NCBI GenBank assembly: GCA_039820425.1
Contig: JBCBQD010000009.1
Span: 1-47,208, forward strand
Source: SIO4C1 sp039820425
Lineage (GTDB): Bacteria > Cyanobacteriota > Cyanobacteriia > Phormidesmidales > Phormidesmidaceae
DNA: 47,208 nt
Direction: 5' to 3'
The position numbers and the translations under genes were made by a program. Of this stretch, positions 9,063 to 17,625 are shown piece by piece (position 1 is the stretch's first letter; each line of letters starts with the position of its first letter). The notes beneath the pieces were generated by a model. The model made no database searches. It saw nothing but the letters and a program-made list of their open reading frames with translations, and was not told where the DNA came from.

Positions 9063-10121
9063 ATGTCAGGAATTTTAAAAGCTAGACTGCTGGCATTAAG
9101 TTTGATTGTGTCAGTTACGATCGCATCTTGCCAAAGTCAAACCAATCAAACGCAACCAGACGCCAGCTCTCCCTCGTCGTCTGGTTCGCCTGACTGCAAA
9201 ACAATTCAACATGAGGCCGGAGAGACTGAAATTTGCGGTCAACCCCAGAGAATTGTCGTACTGGGCCCCTATGTGCTGGAATTCTTGCTGGCGCTTGGGG
9301 AGCAGCCGGTAGGGTTCGCTGACCACATGGCAGTGCATCAAGAAGACTACGACAATCCGAGTCAGCAAATACCGTATTTAGGTTCTCAAGTCACTCCGCC
9401 GGTCGCCAATGTGGGCCTAGCCTACACCCCTTCACTTGAAGCGATTGTCAAAGCTCAGCCAGATTTGATTTTGGGCACGATTTTTAGCAACGCAGCTCAG
9501 TATGATGAGCTGTCTAGCATTGCTCCTACTCTGCTAATCAAATGGGAAAACGTCGATCAGGGCTTCAGTACGATCGCCAAAGCCATAGATCGCGAAGAAG
9601 AGGCCACAATGCTGATGGCACAAACAGAGCAGAGGATTGCATCGGCCCGCGAGACGTTTGCGCCTATCGTTGAAGCCTATCCTGAAGTTCTACTACTGAA
9701 TTCATCACAGCTCCGAGAAATTAGACTGGGCAACTCTGGACATGGACTTTGTAGTTCCTTAATCGAGGCATTAGGATTTCAGCTCGTGTCATCACCAGGC
9801 CCTGAACCAGCTGAGTCTGGTTTACCAGATCCGATTTCCATTGAGACTTTGCCGCAGTTGGATGATGCAGACTCCATCATCTTGTTGGGCAGTAACTTTA
9901 ACAACCTTCAAGGAGTTACTGATTTAGAGCAGTTTGAAGAAAGACAGCTGTCAGGTTTGGAACAAGCTTGGGAAGATAATGCGATCGCACAGTCCCTCAA
10001 GGCCAGCCAAGCTGGTCGCGTCTATTTCATCCCAGCCTACCTGTGTCTGGGTTTACCCGGCCCCATCGGCACCGAGCTGTATCTAGAAGAACTAGAGGAG
10101 CAGTTACTCTCACCAAACTGA
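9063..10121 (+). CDS. Iron-siderophore ABC transporter substrate-binding lipoprotein (FecB/FhuD type)
   Basis: 352 aa from ATG 9063, about 108 bp after the receptor gene. A purine-rich AAGAGG at 9044-9049 precedes it; a TTG at 9051 in the same frame sits too close to that site. A lipoprotein signal ends with SLIVSVTIASC, the cysteine being the lipid anchor. The mature part has the type III periplasmic binding fold: QRIVVLGPYVLEFLLALGEQPVGFA, then SLEAIVKAQPDLILG. It should hold ferric siderophore in the periplasm for the FecCD permeases encoded on the other strand at 15-17.6 kb. Specificity is unknown. Confidence 0.9.
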   Translation: MSGILKARLLALSLIVSVTIASCQSQTNQTQPDASSPSSSGSPDCKTIQHEAGETEICGQPQRIVVLGPYVLEFLLALGEQPVGFADHMAVHQEDYDNPSQQIPYLGSQVTPPVANVGLAYTPSLEAIVKAQPDLILGTIFSNAAQYDELSSIAPTLLIKWENVDQGFSTIAKAIDREEEATMLMAQTEQRIASARETFAPIVEAYPEVLLLNSSQLREIRLGNSGHGLCSSLIEALGFQLVSSPGPEPAESGLPDPISIETLPQLDDADSIILLGSNFNNLQGVTDLEQFEERQLSGLEQAWEDNAIAQSLKASQAGRVYFIPAYLCLGLPGPIGTELYLEELEEQLLSPN

Positions 10122-10140
10122 GGAGCTAACGTTTAATAAC

Positions 10141-10191
10141 AATCATATCAAAGGCAAATTCATATCGAAGGCAAATTCATATCGAAGGCAA
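10141..10191 (+). repeat. Three tandem copies of a 17-bp unit
   Basis: The unit ATTCATATCGAAGGCAA occurs perfectly at 10158-10174 and 10175-10191, and with two changes at 10141-10157. It starts about 20 bp after the binding-protein stop, upstream of the 21-bp-spaced CAAAGA pair. It may be a simple slippage product or repeated half-sites for a regulator. Confidence 0.8.
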
Positions 10192-10214
10192 ATTTTACCC
10201 AAAAAGTACCTTTC

Positions 10215-10242
10215 ACAAAGAAAAAACTCCGACTGACAAAGA
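10215..10242 (+). promoter_or_regulatory. Second CAAAGA pair with 21-bp spacing (candidate AraC-type operator)
   Basis: CAAAGA at 10216-10221 and 10237-10242 repeats the exact 21-bp spacing and the flanking A-rich run of the site before the receptor gene. It lies about 130-170 bp before the MFS gene. The likeness of two intergenic sites within one iron locus supports a shared activator, most simply the PchR-like regulator. Confidence 0.6.
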
Positions 10243-10373
10243 AATTTTATCGCCACAAGCATTATGATACTCATGTCTGGAGTTATGAAGGTAAGCACCT
10301 TATCTCATCTTCTCAGATGAGCACATGGTTTCTCAAGCAATAGAAGAATTGGATCAGCAAACGCGATGAGGGG

Positions 10374-11660
10374 TTGCGAATTTCGGTGCAGACTTTTCTA
10401 ATTCTCTGGCTGGGTCAACTGGTCTCTCTGCTGGGCTCTGAGATGACCAATTTCGCGATTACCATCTGGGCCTGGGAGGTCACAGGTCAAGCGACGCCTT
10501 TATCCTTGATCCTGGTAGTCACGCAAATCCCCAGACTGCTGATTTCACCCTTTACGGGTATTTGGGTTGATCGGTTTAACCGCAAAACGCTCATGCTGTT
10601 AGGGGACGCGGTAGCCGGGCTATCGACGGTGGCGCTGCTAGCTTTGTTTCTCACTGACCAGCAACAAGTCTGGCATCTCTATGTGTCTGGCGCGGTGAAT
10701 GGGCTGTTTGGATATATTCAATGGCTGGCCCACTCAACCTCAGTCTCACTGCTGGTGCCCGAGCGACATTATGCCCGTGCTTCCGCGTTTGAGTCGTTGC
10801 AGATGTCGGGCAGCTATATTGTTGCGCCCGCGATCGCAGGCACCCTCTACGCCATCACGGGTCTCGGCGGCATTCTCATCGTTGACCTGGTGACCTTTGG
10901 GGTTGCGATCGCCACCCTCGGCCTGATCACTATCCCCCAGCCAGCCGAGCCAACTCAATCAGCCGCTTCAGAGACGGTTCTCCAACAGCTCACATTTGGT
11001 CTGCGCTATTTACAAAGTCGTCCCGGTCTGATGACGCTCTTAGGCTTTCTCCTGATCAGCGACTTTATCGACAGCGCCAGCTTTGCCATTTTGCCGGCGA
11101 TGGTGCTGGCCCGCAGCCGTAACGATGCCGCTATTTGGGGAACGCTGCTAGCTTTTTTGGGGGCGGGGGGGCTGCTGGGCGGGGCGGCGCTGAGCCTCTG
11201 GGGTGGGCCAAAGCGACGGATTCACGGCGTGCTCATCGCGAGCGCGGTTTGGAAGATGGGGCTGATTGTGCTGGCTCTGGCTCAGCAAACTGCCGTTAAG
11301 ATTGGGACGGCCTTCGTGTGCGGGTTTTGTTCGCCGTTTCCAGGCAGTTGCAATCAGGCAATCTGGCGGGCCAAGGTAGAGCCAGATGTGCAGGGGCGCG
11401 TATTTGCGACACAGTTTTTGCTGACGCAGCTAGCAACGCCGGTCGGGGCCGCGATTGCCGGGCCGCTAGCGGATTATGTTTTTGAACCCGCCATGCAGCC
11501 TGGGCAACCCCTGGCGCAGAGATTAGGAACCGTCTTTGGGGTTGGTCTCGGCGCGGGTACAGCGCTACAGATGATGCTGTTTGCCAGCTGCGGTGTTCTG
11601 ATCGCTCTAGGCGGGTACGGCATCCGCAGACTGCGGCAGGTTGAGACCGATGCCGCGTAG
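10374..11660 (+). CDS. MFS transporter (MFS_3/EntS-like), probable siderophore exporter
   Basis: 428 aa, about twelve hydrophobic segments. The N-terminus (TFLILWLGQLVSLLGSEMTNFAI) and the loop GIWVDRFNRKTLMLLGD after the second segment are hallmarks of the MFS_3 group that includes the enterobactin exporter EntS. A TTG at 10374 opens the frame, but GAGGGG at 10369-10374 fits better as ribosome site for the GTG at 10386, which starts VQTFLI; the true start is one of these. It lies beside receptor and binding-protein genes behind a shared regulatory motif, so siderophore export is the best guess. The transported compound is unknown and no siderophore biosynthesis gene is in the window. Confidence 0.85.
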   Translation: MRISVQTFLILWLGQLVSLLGSEMTNFAITIWAWEVTGQATPLSLILVVTQIPRLLISPFTGIWVDRFNRKTLMLLGDAVAGLSTVALLALFLTDQQQVWHLYVSGAVNGLFGYIQWLAHSTSVSLLVPERHYARASAFESLQMSGSYIVAPAIAGTLYAITGLGGILIVDLVTFGVAIATLGLITIPQPAEPTQSAASETVLQQLTFGLRYLQSRPGLMTLLGFLLISDFIDSASFAILPAMVLARSRNDAAIWGTLLAFLGAGGLLGGAALSLWGGPKRRIHGVLIASAVWKMGLIVLALAQQTAVKIGTAFVCGFCSPFPGSCNQAIWRAKVEPDVQGRVFATQFLLTQLATPVGAAIAGPLADYVFEPAMQPGQPLAQRLGTVFGVGLGAGTALQMMLFASCGVLIALGGYGIRRLRQVETDAA

Positions 11661-11705
11661 AGAATCACGTAGAGCGAAACAGACGTAGAATAGACCGAAC
11701 TTTCA

Positions 11706-11930
11706 TTAGCGCTTGAGGGCCAGGGTCAGCCCATCGGCGATCGGTAACATGCTTAGCTCAATGCGATTGTCCTGATGAAGAGTTTGATTCAGCGATCGCA
11801 GTGCTAGCATGTTGGAATCAGTAATATCTAGATCGGCCACGTCCCCACCCCATAGAACATTGTCGATGGCGATGAGCCCGCCGGGTCTGAGTAGTGCTAA
11901 AGACTTTTCGTAATAATGACTGTAGCTGAT
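11706..11930 (-). pseudogene. O-methyltransferase (family 3), C-terminal stump
   Basis: Read on the minus strand from about 11930 to the TAA at 11706, the frame gives YYEKSLALLRPGGLIAIDNVLWGG, then DADGLTLALKR-like ending (LPIADGLTLALKR). This is the conserved C-terminus of SAM-dependent O-methyltransferases of the caffeoyl-CoA type. The upstream two thirds, including the SAM-binding site, are gone. The break is at about 11930, exactly where the IS701-like fragment starts, so a mobile-element event with deletion removed the rest. The fragment has about 75 codons and no start. Confidence 0.75.
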
Positions 11931-11935
11931 TTCCA

Positions 11936-12906
11936 GTGGACTTTGAGGTCTATCGTCGGTATGAGACAGTGACTGACTGGGAAAGCTTTGTGGTCAAACA
12001 CTTTCCTGAACAGCAGATTCCGAAAAACGCTCAGGCTCGGGCAAAACTGCATCGTCAATTAGACCCGACATTGATGAGCGACCCAGAATTTGCGCTGCTT
12101 CATCAACTGTTCTGGACCAAGTTCGAGATGGGTAAAGTGTTAATCGACCAGGCCATTGAGCGGGGCTTGCCGTTTCAGACAGTGCTGTTCGATAGTTGGT
12201 ATTTATCAGCAGAGTTCGTGACCCACTTGAAGGCCAGCCAGAAAGACTGGGTGAGTTTGCTCAAAGTCAATCGGAACTTGGAGGCTTATAGCATTCGTCT
12301 GAGGGATGCCGATGGACAACGGATTCAATTCACAGACCCTCATATTAAAGTCGAAAACTTGGTACCGTTGATTCCCAAAACGGCGTTCCGTCCAGTTGAG
12401 CTAGAAAATCACACCTATTGGTGCTTTACCCTCTGTGTGCGGATTCCAGGACTCGGCAAAGTCCGGTTGGTGATTAGTTTTGAACCCTCAGACTTAAGTG
12501 GGACCTATGCCGTGTTCGTCACCAATCGCACCGATTGGACGGCCAAACAGATTCTCTCAAAATATTTGCAAAGATGGCCGATAGAGACTTTTTATCGGGA
12601 TGGAAAGCAGTATCTCGGACTCGATGAGTATCGCATGCGAACCGCAGAAGCCATTGAAACCCATTGGTGTTTAGTGTTCGTGGCTTATTCTATCTTGCAC
12701 CTGGGGTGTCTGCCACCACCACCGAAAAAGGTCAGGGCAAACCGACGAAACCCAGCAAAACCATTGGGCAGGTCTGTCGACAACAGGGGCAAGCGTTGAT
12801 AGAACAGTTGATCTTGTTCGCGCATGATTGTTTGCAACAGGGAGAAGCTGATAATGATGTCTTTAGCAAGTTGTTTGCCAAACAAAATAAGGAGGTGCCT
12901 ATATGA
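11936..12906 (+). pseudogene. IS701-like transposase, 5'-truncated and frameshifted
   Basis: The frame from 11936 encodes the C-terminal two thirds of a cyanobacterial IS701-type DDE transposase: TVLFDSWYLSAEF holds a catalytic Asp region, LLKVNRNLE follows, and RWPIETFYRDGKQYLGLDEYR holds the final Glu. The N-terminal part is missing at the junction with the O-methyltransferase stump. At about 12720 the sense moves to another frame, which continues GKPTKPSKTIGQVCRQQGQALIEQLILFAHD and ends at 12906. Both defects make it inactive. No terminal repeats were identified. Confidence 0.8.
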
Positions 12907-12984
12907 ATACATGTTACCAAGCCTGACTCTATTTTTCTACGAGGAGAGTGCAGGCCTCAAGGAGATTGTTATCGCTGATCAAGT

Positions 12985-13783
12985 GTTGGCTTAACAGCTT
13001 CATTAGCTTCCGAGATTCATAGCAGATTTACGGTTCAATCACGACACTTTAAGGAAATTCCTCGTTCAGAACTTCAGGCTTACTGGTAGCAGCAGGCCCA
13101 GGTGATGAATCTTAAGCGCCCCCAGCCCCCACTATTGGACTGGCAGAGCCGCCCCGGGGCATCCGTTCAGGCAAGTCTTGAACATTGTGCCGAGCGAGAT
13201 GCGGTTTTCAAACGAGAAAAAGCGCTTTGCCCTGGAAAACCATCTGGGCCAGCAGTTCTTTGAGGATTTAGAGCAGACGCTCGACCGTGCCCCCAATGTC
13301 ATCCACACCCCTGACCAGCGTCTTACCACCCAGGCAGCAGTTCTAAGGGAATTAGACACAGTTCTCATGGTGCTGGACGGTCGGGGACAGGTGGGGGCAG
13401 TTGCCTCTACAACCTTGGTGGATGAGTTTTTGACAGATCAGGGACTGATCACCGGTCAGGAAACAGGCATCAGGCTGGCCGCCACCACATGCGATGCGTT
13501 TATCGCCTGGCAGGGGGTTGCCGGGGCGGGCAAAAGCTATGCGCTGAAACTATTTCGTCGGATTGCTGAAGCCCAGGGCTATCAGGTCCGATGCTTTGCC
13601 CTCAGTGCTGAGGCGGCTAAGACGTCGGGGGAGTCTGCCCAAATTCAGCAGACGGAGACGGTTGCAGCCTTACTCCATTCCCAGTTGAACAAAAATCATC
13701 AATCCACATCTTTAGTAAATGAATACAGACATCAGACTAGCAAGGAGCATTTAGCTGTGACTAATCATCATGAATTGGACTAA
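12985..13783 (+). pseudogene. MobF-type conjugative relaxase/helicase remnant
   Basis: The main frame from 13178 carries ENHLGQQFFEDLEQ, DQRLTTQAAVLRELD and a Walker A site WQGVAGAGKSYALK, then GYQVRCFALSAEAAK, matching the helicase part of TrwC/TraI-like relaxases from cyanobacterial plasmids. Upstream, another frame continues the homology (SVQASLEHCAERDAVFKREK) and switches at an A5 run at 13217-13221. That upstream frame also has a TAG at 13087-13089. The homology stops at about 13690, and the last 30 codons are unrelated. Neither the HUH relaxase domain nor the rest of the helicase is present. It is a relic of a conjugative plasmid or integrated element. Confidence 0.72.
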
Positions 13784-13863
13784 CTCAAATGGTTCCCCGC
13801 AAATATATCTTTTAGCCGAAGTGCCTATCACAGAGACTATGGGGCCTAAGTTCAAAGAGGAAA

Positions 13864-14676
13864 CTACGCAAAAACTTTACGTCCAATAGGAATACACAGG
13901 GGTGTTCCTGCGACTGGATCGTTAATAACTTGACAGTTTAGACCAAAAACAGCTTGAACAAGGCTTTCGGTGATGACCTGATGAGGCTGGCCTTGGGCGT
14001 AGGCTTGTCCTGCTTTCATAGCGATCAGATGATCGCCATATCGGCAAGCCTGATTGAGTTCATGTAGCACCATGACAATGGTGCGACCTTCACGCTGGTT
14101 AAGCTCATAGAGCAGATCTAACACTTCCATCTGGTGGGCCAGGTCAAGAAAAGTCGTGGGTTCATCTAGCAACAGAATTTGAGTGTTTTGAGCCAGCGTC
14201 ATGGCAATCCAGGCACGCTGTCGCTGCCCCCCCGAGAGACTGTCTACGGGTCTTGACGCTAGGTCTTGTAATTCGGTGATTGACAGAGCTGTCTCGACCT
14301 GTTGTTCGTCTTCCTCGCTCCATTGTTGAAGCCAGCCCTGGTGAGGATAGCGCCCCTGGGCAACTAGCTCACGCACGGTTAGCCCTTCAGGCGCTGCAGG
14401 TCCCTGGGGTAACAGACCGAGCCGTTTTGCGACGACTTTAGTGGGTAGCTTGAAAATGGATGCGCTGTCTAGATAGACTACGCCATTCTTAGGTTTGAGC
14501 AGTCGTCCAAGCCCCTTGAGCAGCGTCGATTTACCACAGCCGTTTGGCCCGACCAGCACCGTAATCTTGCCAGCCGGAATGGCTAAATCGAGACCATCAA
14601 TGACTGGCTTGTCATCGTAGGCCAGGGTTAGCTTGCGGGCGGTGAGCGCGACCGGAGTGACGGTGTTGAGCGTCAT
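13864..14676 (-). CDS. Siderophore ABC transporter ATP-binding protein (FecE/FhuC type)
   Basis: 270 aa. Walker A GPNGCGKST at residues 43-51, signature LSGGQRQRAW near 144, Walker B ILLLDEPTT near 167, and the switch His in MVLHELNQA. Strong likeness to FecE/FhuC proteins, which power uptake of ferric siderophores across the inner membrane. It is the last gene of a minus-strand group: two FecCD permeases, a ferritin-like protein, then this ATPase, 50 bp after the ferritin-like gene. Its partner binding protein is on the other strand at 9-10 kb. Confidence 0.92.
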   Translation of the reverse strand: MTLNTVTPVALTARKLTLAYDDKPVIDGLDLAIPAGKITVLVGPNGCGKSTLLKGLGRLLKPKNGVVYLDSASIFKLPTKVVAKRLGLLPQGPAAPEGLTVRELVAQGRYPHQGWLQQWSEEDEQQVETALSITELQDLASRPVDSLSGGQRQRAWIAMTLAQNTQILLLDEPTTFLDLAHQMEVLDLLYELNQREGRTIVMVLHELNQACRYGDHLIAMKAGQAYAQGQPHQVITESLVQAVFGLNCQVINDPVAGTPLCIPIGRKVFA

Positions 14677-14726
14677 AAGGGGTGTATGGGTAGTGGGTGG
14701 TGTTTATGGATTGCTGTCTTGGGGTT

Positions 14727-15161
14727 CTAACTATAGTCGCGTAGCATTTTTTTGATTTCGAGGTTGTGCATCTCTTCTTGCCCGATCTTGGTGCGGGTAT
14801 ATTCCTCTAAATAAATGCTGGCGTTTTCGACTACATCCAACAGCTTTTTATACATACCCAATGCCTGCTGTTCGTGGTTTAGGCTTTCTCGTAGTAAATC
14901 TTTCACTGAGTGCTGATTAGTCTCTTCGATGGTTGAGATATGCTGGCTGGGATGGCCTTCTAGTCCGGTAATAATCTCTCCTGCTTCCTGTGCGTGCTGC
15001 AAGGACTCGTTGGCCTGGGTTTTGAAGAAATCTACAATCGGAATACGATTGGGGCCTGTCACCATCAGGGAGTAGTGGGTATAGCGCACCACGCCTGCTA
15101 GCTCAAATTCCATAATCTGATTTAGCAGTTCTATCGTACTTTGGGTGTCGAGGTCTTTCAT
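14727..15161 (-). CDS. Bacterioferritin-like di-iron protein
   Basis: 144 aa with a four-helix ferritin-like pattern. Likely metal ligands are E18 or E20, E52 and H56 (NESLQHAQ), the Glu in ESLNHEQQ, and the ExxH of GQEEMHNLE near 129-132. Bacterioferritins oxidise and store iron. Here the gene is placed inside the ferric-siderophore transport operon, between the permeases and the ATPase, so it may receive or buffer incoming iron. Some members of this cyanobacterial group may not form the 24-subunit shell, so true storage is not certain. A 150-bp gap to the permease upstream could contain its own promoter. Confidence 0.8.
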   Translation of the reverse strand: MKDLDTQSTIELLNQIMEFELAGVVRYTHYSLMVTGPNRIPIVDFFKTQANESLQHAQEAGEIITGLEGHPSQHISTIEETNQHSVKDLLRESLNHEQQALGMYKKLLDVVENASIYLEEYTRTKIGQEEMHNLEIKKMLRDYS

Positions 15162-15311
15162 AGGGGTTCGTGAGTTAAGGGGTTGGGTGCTAGGTGTTGG
15201 GTGTTAAGGGAAAGGGGGAAGGGGAGCAGGGGAGGCAGAGGAGGTTGGATTTTGGGTTTTGAGTTGAAGGTTTCTGGGTAATTGTGGGTTAAGTGGGCCA
15301 AGGCATTAGAT
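15162..15311. repeat. G-rich short tandem repeats between permease and ferritin-like gene
   Basis: The gap contains runs such as GGGTGCTAGGTGTTGGGTGTT and alternating AGGGG blocks. These degenerate heptamer-type repeats are common between cyanobacterial genes. Similar ones lie at 16386-16415, 27426-27495 and 47041-47110. Confidence 0.6.
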
Positions 15312-16385
15312 TCACCGTCGGGTGCGAATTAACAAGTATAGGAAATAGGGTGCGCCGATGATAGCAGTGATAATGCCGCAGGGTATCTCAATGGGGGCAA
15401 ACAGCAGCCGACCGAGCAAGTCGGCGATAACAACGACCATGCCACCCGTCAATGCAGCGACTGGCAGCAGCCCCTCGTGAGAAGGGCCAACCAGCTGTCT
15501 TGCAATATGAGGGGCCATGAGCCCAACAAAGCCAATACTACCTGCGGTGGCGACGGCTGACCCCGCTAGGGCGACGCTGCCCAACAACAGCCAGCCTCGC
15601 TGCCATTCCAGACGACTGCCAAGACTACGAGCGATGTCGTCTCCCATCTGTAGGGCATTGAGTTCGCGGCTGAGAAGTAGCGCCAATAGCCCAAAAACGA
15701 CCAGCCAGGGGGTAAAAGCGACCACCTGTGCCCAACTGCAACCGTAGACGCTACCAGCCAGCCACACTAGCGCCTGACTGACATCATAAATGTTGCCAAA
15801 AGTAATCATTAAATCGGTGAGAGCAGCGGCAATCAAGTTGAAGCCTATACCTACCAGAATCAATCGCACGGGGGAGCTACCCCCTTTCCAAGCAAGGAGA
15901 TAGATCAGCACTGCTGTTATTAACGCACCGCTAAAAGCTGCAAACGGTAAGACAGCAATGGATACGGTTGGGAACACCACAATCAGACTAACGGCAGCTA
16001 GGGCAGCGCCTGCATTAACACCGATGATGCCAGGCGCTGCTAAAGGATTGCGGGTGATACCTTGGGTGAGGGTGCCCGCGATCGCAAGCGCCATTCCCAC
16101 TCCCCAGGCCACCAAGGTTCTCGGCAGCCGCAGCGTATTTACAATAAATGCATAGTCCGCATTATCGGTCGGCAGCCCCAAAACGGTCCGAATCACATCC
16201 AGCGGCGGCACCGGATACTCTCCTTGCCCAACGCTCCACACCATCGCTGCTAGCGTAATCAGTGCCAGTCCCAGCATCACTCTCGGGACACGTCGATCTA
16301 ACCGCAACGACAGCTGCCGTGTACGCAATACCCACCACTGAGAGTGACGCTCACTTTTAGCAGGAGATTCAGTAGAAAAGGACAT
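15312..16385 (-). CDS. FecCD family iron-siderophore permease, second subunit
   Basis: 357 aa with about nine to ten membrane segments. It shows the FecCD core GxTLQGxxxNPLAxPxxLGxxxGA in the form GTLTQGITRNPLAAPGIIGVNAGA and the ATPase-contact region GSIGFVGLMAPHIARQLVG, followed by the usual end LIRTRR. It forms the inner-membrane channel together with the upstream paralogue (31 bp away). The pair suits a heterodimeric FecCD/FhuB-like importer. Confidence 0.92.
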   Translation of the reverse strand: MSFSTESPAKSERHSQWWVLRTRQLSLRLDRRVPRVMLGLALITLAAMVWSVGQGEYPVPPLDVIRTVLGLPTDNADYAFIVNTLRLPRTLVAWGVGMALAIAGTLTQGITRNPLAAPGIIGVNAGAALAAVSLIVVFPTVSIAVLPFAAFSGALITAVLIYLLAWKGGSSPVRLILVGIGFNLIAAALTDLMITFGNIYDVSQALVWLAGSVYGCSWAQVVAFTPWLVVFGLLALLLSRELNALQMGDDIARSLGSRLEWQRGWLLLGSVALAGSAVATAGSIGFVGLMAPHIARQLVGPSHEGLLPVAALTGGMVVVIADLLGRLLFAPIEIPCGIITAIIGAPYFLYLLIRTRR

Positions 16386-16415
16386 TCCTAATACCTAATA
16401 CCTAACACCCATCCC

Positions 16416-17594
16416 TCACCGCCTCACCTTGGACCGTGTGAGATAAATAAAAAACGGTGCGCCTAGCAGCGGCATAACAATCCCCACTGGCAGTTCCTGA
16501 GGTTGAATAATCAGCCTCGCGCCGATGTCAGCCAGGAGTAACAAGATCGCCCCAACCAGTGCTGAATAGGGCAAAATCCAGCGGTAGTCTGCCCCGGCCC
16601 AAACGCGAACGATGTGGGGAACGATCAGCCCGACGAAGCTGATCGGGCCTGCGATCGCAACCGACCCACCTGCCAGCAGCACCACGCTCACCGCTGCAAC
16701 GACCTTGACCCAAACTGTCTTCTGCCCTAGCCCCTGGGCCACCGACTCCCCTAAACTCAGCGTTGTAAGCTGCTTACCCATTATCAGCCCCAACGCCAGA
16801 CCCACCACCAGATACGGCAGCACCTGCAATACTAGCGCCATATCGCGCCCCGCCACTGACCCCGCCAGCCAAAAGCGAATTTCTTCTAACGTGCGCTGGC
16901 TGAGAATGAGAATGCCTGTCGTTAAGGACGAGACCAGGGCAGTCAGTGCAGCCCCGGCAATGGTCAGGTTTAGCGGCGTCAGCCCGCCCCGACCCAGCGA
17001 CCCGAGCCCATAGACGGTCACCGCTGCGATGGCCGCCCCCAACAGCGCAAACCCAGCGTACATACTCAGCGAAGCAGCATCAAGCCAAAACACGGCCATC
17101 ACCACCGCTAGAGCTGCCCCGGCGTTGATGCCCAATATGCCCGGGTCGGCCAGTGGATTGCGCGTGAGTCCCTGCATGATCGCCCCGGCGACCGCCACCG
17201 CTGCCCCCACCAGCAGCGCCGTGATCGAGCGCGGCACCCGCACCGTGCGAATGATCAGATGCTCGGTAGAGCCATCTGGACTCGTCAACGCCTGATACAC
17301 TTCGGCTGGGCCAATGTCAGCCACGCCCAGGGCAACGCTCGCGACGAAGCAAGCCAAAAGTAAGCCAATGCCCAGAATGATCCCCGTCGCCAGCAGTGTT
17401 TGAGATTTAAAGGATGACCGCTGAACGCTGCTAGCCTGCACCGAAAATGCCCCACTGATAAGAAAGATTCCCGTTAATAATACGCCCTGGGAAACCTTTT
17501 CAACAAGCAAAAGCGACAATTGCCACCCTAACCTACGTGACCTGCATAATCGTGTCAGGCGATAGGTAGATCCATGCCAGACTGTATCTGCCAT
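16416..17594 (-). CDS. FecCD family iron-siderophore permease, first subunit
   Basis: Up to 392 aa. Family core AGAIMQGLTRNPLADPGILGINAG and GPISFVGLIVPHIVR are intact, with the ending LTRSKVRR. The ATG at 17594 gives about 50 extra N-terminal residues that do not look like the family; a GTG at 17441 (VQASSVQRSSFKSQTLLATG) gives the usual length and is a good alternative start. It heads the minus-strand iron transport group. An IS6-like element ends only 68 bp upstream of the ATG, so the natural promoter may be altered. A 23-bp palindrome lies between. Confidence 0.88.
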   Translation of the reverse strand: MADTVWHGSTYRLTRLCRSRRLGWQLSLLLVEKVSQGVLLTGIFLISGAFSVQASSVQRSSFKSQTLLATGIILGIGLLLACFVASVALGVADIGPAEVYQALTSPDGSTEHLIIRTVRVPRSITALLVGAAVAVAGAIMQGLTRNPLADPGILGINAGAALAVVMAVFWLDAASLSMYAGFALLGAAIAAVTVYGLGSLGRGGLTPLNLTIAGAALTALVSSLTTGILILSQRTLEEIRFWLAGSVAGRDMALVLQVLPYLVVGLALGLIMGKQLTTLSLGESVAQGLGQKTVWVKVVAAVSVVLLAGGSVAIAGPISFVGLIVPHIVRVWAGADYRWILPYSALVGAILLLLADIGARLIIQPQELPVGIVMPLLGAPFFIYLTRSKVRR

Positions 17595-17602
17595 AGACCT
17601 GC

Positions 17603-17625
17603 CTCTAAATAAATACGTTTTAGAG
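17603..17625. promoter_or_regulatory. Palindrome CTCTAAA-N9-TTTAGAG upstream of the permease operon
   Basis: A perfect 7-bp inverted repeat with 9-bp centre sits just before the longer permease start. It could be an operator. It does not match the Fur consensus well. If it is an operator at the promoter, the later GTG start at 17441 becomes more likely. Confidence 0.4.

Noticed and set aside
10141..10191. Possible CRISPR-like array
   Set aside because: The 17-bp units are directly adjacent with no spacers, and no cas genes are present.
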